A DNA stretch of 64,000 nucleotides from assembly GCA_039000515.1 (NCBI GenBank), contig JBCFYV010000024.1, forward strand, positions 41,104,533 to 41,168,532, given 5' to 3'. Below, piece by piece: positions 56,148-64,000 of this stretch. How positions within the stretch are numbered: the first letter of the stretch is position 1; each line of letters begins with the position of its first letter. A program made the position numbers and the translations under genes. The DNA is from Timema cristinae (Eukaryota > Arthropoda > Insecta > Phasmatodea > Timematidae). The notes below the pieces were generated by a model. That model saw only the letters and a program-made list of their open reading frames with translations, was not told the DNA's origin and ran no database searches.

Positions 56148-56480
56148 GCGTTTCCCCCAAAGCATAGCACGCCCGCCACACAAGTCTTTTAATACGGCCA
56201 TAACAGCTTCTCGTCGTTACACACCCTGGTCACGTGGTCTTAAGGGATGTTTCGTGGAAGGGGGTGGTGGAGGTCAGAGGGGGAAAGGAAGGGATCTCTC
56301 GTATACTAGCGAAGATTTCCCACGGAAAATAAAAAAAAAAACACCACAAAACTTTTTACGCACTCTTTAGTTCATTTTCCTATAATCTTCGTTCCTATAT
56401 CGTGATCACATGTCAGAGTTAACTAGAGGAATATACATCCTCTCGTAAGGTCCAAACTTCGAGTCTTAGTTACTATATTT
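56148..56480. other. GC-richer patch without recognised gene
   Basis: Includes CATAGCACGCCCGCCACACA and GGAAGGGGGTGGTGGAGGTC. It resembles the islands at 18.4 and 52.2 kb in composition only. Confidence 0.35.
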
Positions 56481-56482
56481 TT

Positions 56483-56712
56483 CTAGCACCACATCACACT
56501 ACTTGTTCAGGCTATAAAGTAGTTACTAATTACTCTAAGGTGTTAGGATTAAGAAGGTATAATATAGGGTAAATATACCCATATTTGCGTGGAAGGATGA
56601 TGAAAAACCATTTAGGAACAAAAAACACCCTCGGTACACCCGACTGGGATTCCAACCCCAATCTTCCGGTCACCAATTGTCCAGTCTATTGTGAGAGTTA
56701 CTGACGCCTTAG
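56483..56712 (-). repeat. SINE-A copy, minus strand, full length
   Basis: Tail AGCACCACATCACACTACTT, body ATACCCATATTTGCGTGG, B box printed as GGGATTCCAACCCCAATCTT, and head CAGTCTATTGTGAGAGTTAC. Confidence 0.88.
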
Positions 56713-57097
56713 AATCCAGTATCTCTTAAATTTTATTTTGTTTGCGGCACACTAATATGTTTATAAGACCTTACGGCTCACTGAACGCACAGGTTATGGA
56801 GAGGATTTCAATCCACAAATAATAAAAACTAAACACACTAAATACGTACGACATCGATACAATTCTGACATTTAGTTTTATAGGATATCTCATTAGATTA
56901 ATGATCAACCCTTCTTTTCGCTGCTGTTTATAAGGCTATATGTATGCTTAACAGGAGATTTGTAACCTACTTAATCTAGAAACATGGAAGAAAACGGTAA
57001 ATTAGAAAGGATGCATCAGCATTAAAATGGACAAAGGATGGAAAAGAAACATTATAACTATCCAAACGAATGAACCGCCTATAAGTCTAATTTGCCA
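56713..57097. other. AT-rich spacer
   Basis: Nothing recognised. Confidence 0.4.
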
Positions 57098-57260
57098 TTG
57101 ATGATGTAGTCGGGGGTTTGAATTCCCTCTGGCTGTACTGAGATTTTCCCTAAATACTTTTCCACTTTCCTGCCACGCAAAAGATTGACAATTCCACCCT
57201 CCTCATCCTTAACCTATCAGTGTAAATATATACGAATATTCTGGATGGTAGTGAGCTTTG
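57098..57260 (+). repeat. SINE-A copy, 5'-truncated
   Basis: GATGATGTAGTCGGGGGTTT, GGCTGTACTGAGATTTTCCC, TTTCCTGCCACGCAAAAG and a drifted tail. Confidence 0.7.
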
Positions 57261-57299
57261 GAGCTTTTATTGAACTATGAAAAATTATTAGTTTGCTTT

Positions 57300-57390
57300 T
57301 ATAGCATCGCGTCATACTACCCATTCGAGATGTACTCCTATGTACTAGGTTACACTAATTGGTTTGGGATGAAAAAGTTTGAGATTAGAT
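57300..57390 (-). repeat. SINE-A 3' end, minus strand
   Basis: TAGCATCGCGTCATACTACC then CATTCGAGATGTACTCC and TTACACTAATTGGTTTGG. Confidence 0.75.
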
Positions 57391-57514
57391 GTTTAGAACT
57401 ACTACTAATACACCAATCAGTGATTCAAGCGATGGCCTGTTGACTTACGGCCCTAAGTATGGTGAGGAGTTATTTTATTTACCCAGTAGGATGTAACTAA
57501 ACAAAACATACTGC

Positions 57515-57687
57515 CTATAATTGGGATATCATGGTTCAAATCCCGGTAGTGTGTACTGAGGGTGGTTTTCCACTATATCCCCACGCAAATGTGGGTACAA
57601 TTTATCTAAAATTAACTCATTTCTGATACGTTAGCGTTATTAGTACATATCGGTATAAACCGAAAGGGTGGTAAAACGTGAAACTAA
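57515..57687 (+). repeat. SINE-A copy, 5'-truncated
   Basis: Starts just before the B box: ATCATGGTTCAAATCCCGGT, CCCCACGCAAATGTGGGTAC, and tail ACCGAAAGGGTGGTAAAACG. Confidence 0.82.
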
Positions 57688-59633
57688 ATTTAAAACAATT
57701 ATAAAAAAAACAAGCACTTTAAATTTCCTGAAATGTTTCGGTTTTTTTAATCATATTACTAGCTGACAATTGGTTCCAACATAAATGTATTTCGACGGAA
57801 CAAAAACACTCACATTATAAAGTTGCATGGTGCAAACGTTTACTCTATGACGCTGTGGCGCATTTGACTTAATTGGAATGGTGAGTTAACTTCCATTTCT
57901 GTCTCACGTCCCCCTTTTGTTATATCTCCCCCTTTCTATTTATCTCTATTTTCAATTTATCCTTGTCTCTACTCCTCTGTACACGTTAGTCAAAACTGAA
58001 AGTAATTACGAAAGCTGTTAAAACGAACATTTATATAAACGGCTAGCTTCACACCATAATAATACAGATTGCACCATAAGTCACGTGCTTTAATAATGAT
58101 TGGTTATGCTTTCTATACAATTTGGTTTATTTTCGTTAAATCATGGTTAAAACTAACGTTAAGAGATTCATGGGCTGATACCTAGAATAAATTTGGTGCA
58201 TTGTCTTAAACCAAAGTTTGATTATTATAAGATTTGCACTTAAGTCATTAATTTAATAGTCTTTAATACATTATCTGTATGCGATGTTTAACTAAATGGA
58301 CAAATTTAAGAAGGCTATGTCTATATAGTTAATTAATAAGGGCAATAATCTATTATCAAATAATTTTATGAAATAGATGGATATTTAAATATAGCTACGC
58401 ATATATTCATTATATTGATAGAGATATAATGCCATTTAAAAATAGCAAACACACATAACAGAGGGTTTGCTATTAAATATTGCTTAAAATTAGGTTGTTG
58501 TTCATTTCTATATTTTCACTAGAATGCTAATTAATGACTAAACCTACTGTGTAAATAATAAAATAGTATATAGTAATTGAATCAGTATAGTAGGCCTAAT
58601 TGAATCAGTATTCCTCTGGAATTGCAATACATTATATTAATATTATTATTATTTAACAAAATAAATATTTATTGTGATCATAAGATTATCTTTTACTTTG
58701 TTTTGAATTACCTTATCTTTTAGCTCTACACATTTTGATTTTACCTAGTTCTTAGGTTAAATATATTTGTATTCATCCATGAATCCATATATTTAGCATT
58801 AAAGACTTCTGAATTAAAAAAAAATTAAGAGCATAAATAACTAGGTTTGTAAAAATAACACTAACCAAAATTCTAATCATATCCATCATCTCTTTTATAA
58901 TTTGGTAAGGCTTCAAAATATAATAAACAATTTAATTTATAGTAATTTATAAATAACTTATCATTTGCACAAAATATTATCACTCAAATAATAAATTGAA
59001 TAGCTTTCTAAATTTTAATAGTTTCAGACACAGGTTTTTTATTTCGGCTTATGGTTCCAATTTTCTATCAAACATAAACTAATTTAAGGCCATATGAGTT
59101 ACATATATTTGTGTATTTATATAATTTTAGTGGGTACAAAACAAACATTTGTCATCCAGCGATCAAGTAGACATTAAAGGTCAAAATAATTAGTATATTA
59201 AAATTTTCAAATAGAGAGCCCTTTAATATTTAAAAATTTTTTTGCTGATTAAAAATAATAAAATGTGTTATAATATTTGTGTTATTTTTGAGATATTAGT
59301 AATATATATCAATAGTTTTAGCCCCATATCTCATGAATTGACATATGAATGCATAAAAATAGTACTGATATCTATTTCGCCTGTAAAATAAGGATTTTAT
59401 CTTGAGATTTGGACTATATAAATAAGTAAATATTATTAAACATACTTATTTTGTAATTATTTATTGAAACAATAAGTATTATATAACTATTTATAAAGAC
59501 AATAAGTAAGATCCGATTAACAGTGAACCGAATTATGGACTAAAATTGGTTACAGTTTTAAGTAAAATACCGCCAGGACTAAGGTAGCAAAGAACATAAT
59601 ATACGTATCACACACATCTATTATTTTTATTTG

Positions 59634-59635
<2 letters not shown>
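57688..59635. other. Long AT-rich stretch, SINE-free
   Basis: No coding, SINE, LINE or MITE signal. 57840-58000 is slightly less AT-rich. Confidence 0.5.
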
Positions 59636-59670
<35 letters not shown>

Positions 59671-59672
<2 letters not shown>

Positions 59673-59949
59673 AGAGAGAGAGTGAATTCGGGGCAATAAC
59701 ATACGATAACATACAATGTCACCAAATTTAAGGTCTGGGATCTTAATATTTGAGATTTAAAAATATATATAAATTTTATAAGCCTAAATAAATTATTTTT
59801 TTCCTAATGTGTTACAAACGTTGAACTTTCAGAAATAATTACAAATTTTTTTTTGCACTAGGTAAAGAAATAGCCTATAAGAACACAAACAAATATTAAC
59901 TTATAACGGTTATTGTTGCTATTGGGCCATAACACATTATTGCTCGAAG

Positions 59950-60005
<56 letters not shown>

Positions 60006-60365
60006 AGGAGTAACTAACTCACACAAATATATTTGTTAAAAACTAGCATCATGAACCATCCCACGAAAATTATATATATATATAAGAGAGAGAGAGTGAA
60101 TTCGGGGCAATAACATACGATAACATACAATGTCACCAAATTTAAGGTCTGGGATCTTAATATTTGAGATTTAAAAAATATATATAAATTTTATAAGCCT
60201 AAATAAATTATTTTTTTCCTAATGTGTTACAAACGTTGAACTTTCAGAAATAATTACAAATTATTTTTTTGCACTAGGTAAAGAAATAGCCTATAAGAAC
60301 ACAAACAAATATTAACTTATAACGGTTATTGTTGCTATTGGGCCATAACACATTATTGCTCGAAG

Positions 60366-60413
<48 letters not shown>

Positions 60414-60479
60414 AGGAGTAACTAACTCACACAAATATATTTGTTAAAAACTAGCATCATGAACCATCCCACGAAAATT
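59671..60479. repeat. Tandem duplication, two copies of about 400 bp (period 414 bp)
   Basis: Copy 1 is 59671-60070 and copy 2 is 60085-60479. Each opens AGAGAGAGAGAGTGAATTCG after a TA run and closes GAACCATCCCACGAAAATT. The copies differ almost only in T-run lengths and in the internal (TA)n, 59952-60003 against 60369-60410. Near-identity indicates a very recent event, or an assembly error. Confidence 0.95.
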
Positions 60480-60780
60480 GAACAGTGAAGCAACACCCCC
60501 TTCCTGTTTCCTATACCTCTTCCCCCCCCCCTACACATAATTGATAGTGTATTCACCCCCTCCCCCTTCCACTCTTACTCCTCGGGTGGACTGCTATAAA
60601 GCACTACCGAGTGTTATGATTTCTGAACATGTAAAAAGCATTTCGTTGTATCGGTAATATCGCACGCACCAGTTTGTTTTTGTTCGGCGGACATTTATTC
60701 ACCCCTACACGCGTATGGAATGATTGTCAAAAGATGATCCGATATGGCCAGTGAGCGTTGGTTCGATTCTTATTTGAGGC
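60480..60780. other. C-rich then mixed island of unknown role
   Basis: CACCCCCTTCCTGTTTCCTA and CCTCTTCCCCCCCCCCTACA are followed by GCACTACCGAGTGTTATGAT and TTCGGCGGACATTTATTCAC. It matches no other repeat here. There is no clear splice pair. Confidence 0.35.
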
Positions 60781-61879
60781 TTGATTTATCAAACAAGTTT
60801 CAGATACGAAAGAGGGGAAAAAAATATTTTGGTAATGAAAAAAAAAAACACCTCTGGATACATTTCTTTGCTTAGAACTATGTGTAAAGAGTGATCATAT
60901 GAAAAGAACGATTCCTGGATTGTTTGATTGCTGAAAATTGATTCGCTTACTCAAAAGCTTAAGATTCAATCCTCTTATCTATCACTTTTTAAAATATATT
61001 CAATATAATTGAAGTAGATTTCAGGTAGTTTAAATATACATCGCTTACAATGTCACATTATTTTGGTAGCTATAAACTTAATCTACGTGTGCATATTGAA
61101 TAATCTTATAGTCCACTCACTTTATTTCTTATTGTATTTTTACTTTCTCTTAAGACATGTAAAGGCCTTAACATCACTACTAACCAATTTAAAATGATTT
61201 GTTTGTTAAAATTTTAATTGTCATCGATGTATAATCTTTTGTGCCTGATTTGCGAGCGTAAATAAATCTATTATAATCCAGAAAGTCTAAACTAGTAGTT
61301 TTGTGAACAGTAGACCTGATGGTCTCCATTTAAAACATATTAACTTATAAATTTAGTCATGCTTTTATTATTTGAGTCTTTAAGATTTCTCTTTGAAATT
61401 CAAGTTGAAATATCTTTTATAATTTATCCTTGAATTTTTCTCTTGGGGCTCAAGTTATACAAAAAACAAATCTTATTCAATAGTATATTATATTAATAAA
61501 GAATCGCCATTGATCACGTGGTTAAGACGTTAGTCTCTCAGTATATGTCAAACGTTAAAAATATGTCCTAGATACAAGATTGATTGCTTATAATTATAGA
61601 ATAGAATCATTTGAGATTAACTGTTAGATTTAAAACCATCCAAGTGGCGGCCATATTTAAATGATAAACAGATTAAATTATAATGTAAAAGTATTGTTTG
61701 AGCTAGGTTCAAGGAATATCCAAGAAAAATTTCGTAAAAATCGGTCAATGCATTTGACAGTTATTACGTTACAAACAGTCGTAAAGACGAAATACTAAAT
61801 GGTCAAGTTAAAACAAATTAATTACGCTCGGTCAATAATCGAAGGGGTGAGATATCAGATAAAGCGTCAAACTCCTCTT
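60781..61879. other. AT-rich DNA with tRNA-like scraps
   Basis: 60905-60980 recalls the type E head (TTCCTGGATTGTTTGATTGC, then AAGATTCAATCC). 61505-61540 recalls a SINE-A head (CCATTGATCACGTGGTTAAG). Both are too decayed to call. Confidence 0.35.
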
Positions 61880-62075
61880 GTATGGTTGGTTGGTCATGCG
61901 AATATATGAATCTGATTCATGGTTGAATGCACCGAGGTTACTTTTACTTACAGTTTCTTCTTTTTTTTCTCTTTATACTTCCACGAAAATGAGGGAATAT
62001 ATAATTTTAATTCTGCGATCTTTAAACTTATTATAATGAATAAATATGCTGACTACATAGATGGGCAATAAGAAA
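61880..62075 (+). repeat. Probable SINE-A relic
   Basis: GAATGCACCGAGGTTACTTT, CTTCCACGAAAATGAGGGAA and TAGATGGGCAATAAG are in SINE-A order. Strongly decayed. Confidence 0.35.
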
Positions 62076-63224
62076 AAGAGCTTGATGAAGTACCGGGGGA
62101 TATTTAGGTGCAGAAGGGGTTGTAAATCCAAATATATAAACGGCTCAGTAAGTTATTAAAAACTATCCCTTCCTTCTGAAAGAAAAATGAAAACAAAACA
62201 CGAAATATAAATAAAATACATTAAAAATATAAAAAGATACCTTATTTGTCTGTTTTAATTTTTGATTACTGGAAAATATTCAAGCTAGTTCAAAGCTTCG
62301 AATTTTTTAACTAAATTTTAAATCTTGCTAGGCTTTGTATTCGATTATAAATTGCTAATTTTAATATTACGAAAATTTTAGTCTGATTTGAGATTTTAAA
62401 TCCAATTAGGTCTCAATTTTTAAATATATGGAACTTAATCTGAAACTAAAATCTAGAAATCAAATCTCTGACTAATTTAATATATTATATTTACCATAGA
62501 ATATTGTGAACTTCATAATATTATTCATCTATTTATTATTTAAACATGGTTTTATTGAACTTACATATTTATTGGAGTTTATTAAAAATTTTACACACAT
62601 ATATGCATAATTTAGCATACATTTTTTTATTTTGATTGGGTTTGGAAACATTACATTAAAAATGCTCTAATTCAAATTTGATTTGAAACATTTTAAATTC
62701 AAAATATTACTTTATTATTCGATTTGAATATGCTTGATAAAAATATTAAGAATGATTAATAATCCAATATAATGATCCATTATAATATAATTATATCTTT
62801 TCCATATGTATTAATAATTTTCAATATATAAATTCTTTAATAACATTATTGTAGCTCTCATATTATCACAGTGAAAGTAAAATTCCTCCATATTGAACTG
62901 GTAACATTTTAAAGCTACTTTGTATGGCTCACGGCTCACATAGTGGGAACCTTACACCCTTCCTTTGTATTCATAGGGCCCGGTGACACCCAAACACTAT
63001 CTCTGGCTTAAGACTGTGTCACCCTAGCGCTACATCACAGAGAACTACCCTCAAAAAGTTTTGATGAGGAAATCTAACACATAAGTATACACTAATAACA
63101 TTTACAGGAAAATAAAGTAGAGTACAACGAATCTTCTCATAGAATATGATTCATTGTTTTAGCTAGAATTTTTGTGTGTTCTTTAAAAGAAACGAGAATA
63201 ACATAGATTTCTGTTGTTTAAAAA
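62076..63224. other. AT-rich DNA with a GC-richer patch at 62925-63060
   Basis: The patch includes GTATTCATAGGGCCCGGTGA and AAGACTGTGTCACCCTAGCG. No exon or RNA gene is recognised. Confidence 0.4.
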
Positions 63225-63411
63225 AAAAACACGCATATTACTACCCATTTGGTTTGAACGCTTACGTACTTATTACTCTAACGTGCTAAGGACGAGGAAG
63301 GTTAAATTTAGAAAATGTACCTACACTTGCACGGAGCTAGAAGGGGAAAATTATTTTTGGGGGAAAAAATTACTATCAATACACCCGACCGGGTTTGAAC
63401 TCCGATCTCTG
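63225..63411 (-). repeat. SINE-A copy, minus strand, joined to an inverted tail
   Basis: ACGCATATTACTACCCATTT at the tail, body GTACCTACACTTGCACGG, and B box printed as CGGGTTTGAACTCCGATCTC. The head is cut at GATCTCT and meets a plus-strand tail. Confidence 0.8.
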
Positions 63412-63462
63412 TTATAAGTGCATAGGCGTATAAACCAAACTGGTAGCAAGATGCGGTGCTAA
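63412..63462 (+). repeat. SINE-A/B tail fragment
   Basis: AAGTGCATAGGCGTATAAAC, then TGGTAGCAAGATGCGGTGCT and AA. In opposite orientation to the copy it abuts. Confidence 0.8.
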
Positions 63463-63683
63463 AAAATATATATTTATTTAAAATTACACTCAGTTTACAC
63501 TGAAAGGTAGCAGTCGTACCTAGAAAAGATGGACGGAAAATTTTCCCTAAATTTTTCCCGGAAAATTCTCAATTATTATATGTTTAGATTATTAATATCA
63601 ATTTAATCAGGTGAAATTAATAACAGTAATAATTAGTGATAATAGTAGTAATTTTAAGTGTCTTTTTAGTCAAAAACTTGTTT

Positions 63684-63916
63684 GGTGGCCACATGGTTCA
63701 ACGCGCTAGTCTCGCAATAGACCAGACTGCCGTTGACAGGGAGATCGGGGTTCAATTCAGGTGCACTGGAGTAGATTTTTCCTAAATGGTTTTCACCCTC
63801 TTAACACAAATGCGGGTGCAATTCCTTTAAATTCAACCTTCCTCATCCCTAATACATTAGCGTAATTAGTAAATAGGTGTTTAACCCGAACGGTTAGTAA
63901 GATGGGGTTCTAAAAG
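63684..63916 (+). repeat. SINE-A copy, full length
   Basis: Head TGGCCACATGGTTCAACGCG, CTAGTCTCGCAATAGACCAG, B box CGGGGTTCAATTCAGGTGC, body, and tail CCCGAACGGTTAGTAAGATG. Confidence 0.92.
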
Positions 63917-64000
63917 GAGTAGGTAGTAAAGAAACAAATGAATACGAGCCTTTGTAGACCCGTTATGTTCCTAAATCAAATCACACTTCAATTTCTTATC

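Overview
The window reads as AT-rich nuclear DNA from an invertebrate animal, most likely an arthropod and probably an insect. This is an inference from three things: tRNA-derived SINEs every 1-2 kb, LINE reverse-transcriptase remains, and Tc1/mariner-type DNA transposons. Long coding frames are absent apart from one transposase. I see no bacterial-style operons, no rRNA, no convincing functional tRNA gene and no CRISPR array. I cannot name the species.

Only one host gene is supported, on the + strand and split. A GC-rich promoter with three CCAAT boxes (27134-27206) leads into a non-coding first exon ending at a GTGAGT donor (27482/27483). About 13.1 kb downstream, a strong polypyrimidine-CAG acceptor (40575/40576) opens a second exon of 272 bp. 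That exon carries two tiny upstream ORFs, a palindromic TGACGTCA, a start codon at 40789 and 19 codons before another GTGAGT donor (40847/40848). Joining the two exons is an inference. No later exon is recognised, so the last 23 kb would be intron. The encoded N-terminus (MPGFGGLSAIKSKASGVFS) is not one I can name.

The one intact ORF of length is a 357-residue DD41D Tc1/mariner-type transposase (42341-43414). It lies in a complete 2,432-bp element with about 466-bp terminal inverted repeats and flanking TA dinucleotides (41749-44180). It sits in the second candidate intron, 0.9 kb after the start-codon exon.

The rest is a repeat landscape. Two tRNA-derived SINE families, here called SINE-A (about 40 copies and fragments) and SINE-B (six), have different heads but the same 3' tail ending in AGACGCGGTGCTAA plus (TAA)n. 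Other SINE-like heads occur at 10.45, 13.3, 20.65, 31.5 and 32.2 kb. LINE 3' ends lie at 8.65-9.5 kb (-), 30.2-31.1 kb (+) and 39.8-40.4 kb (+). A fold-back MITE family has three copies (6771, 38755, 44477). There is also a 346-bp MITE (35849), a CACTG-ended element packed with subterminal TTTCCCATAC repeats (47845-48939), a 1-kb dispersed repeat in two copies (24.4 and 32.6 kb), and a pair of elements with GACTGACT-rich starts (36.8 and 50.4 kb). Local tandem arrays occur at 1.37, 17.66, 24.09, 53.51, 56.08 and 59.67 kb.

Region by region: 0-4.3 kb, old SINEs and a 45-bp minisatellite; 4.3-10 kb, AT-rich DNA, a MITE and a LINE end; 10-23.3 kb, dense SINEs; 23.3-29.3 kb, SINE-free DNA with the promoter and exon 1; 29.3-38.2 kb, LINE, SINE and MITE relics; 38.2-44.9 kb, exon 2 and the intact transposon; 44.9-57.7 kb, dense SINEs and the CACTG element; 57.7-64 kb, AT-rich DNA, a 414-bp tandem duplication and terminal SINEs.
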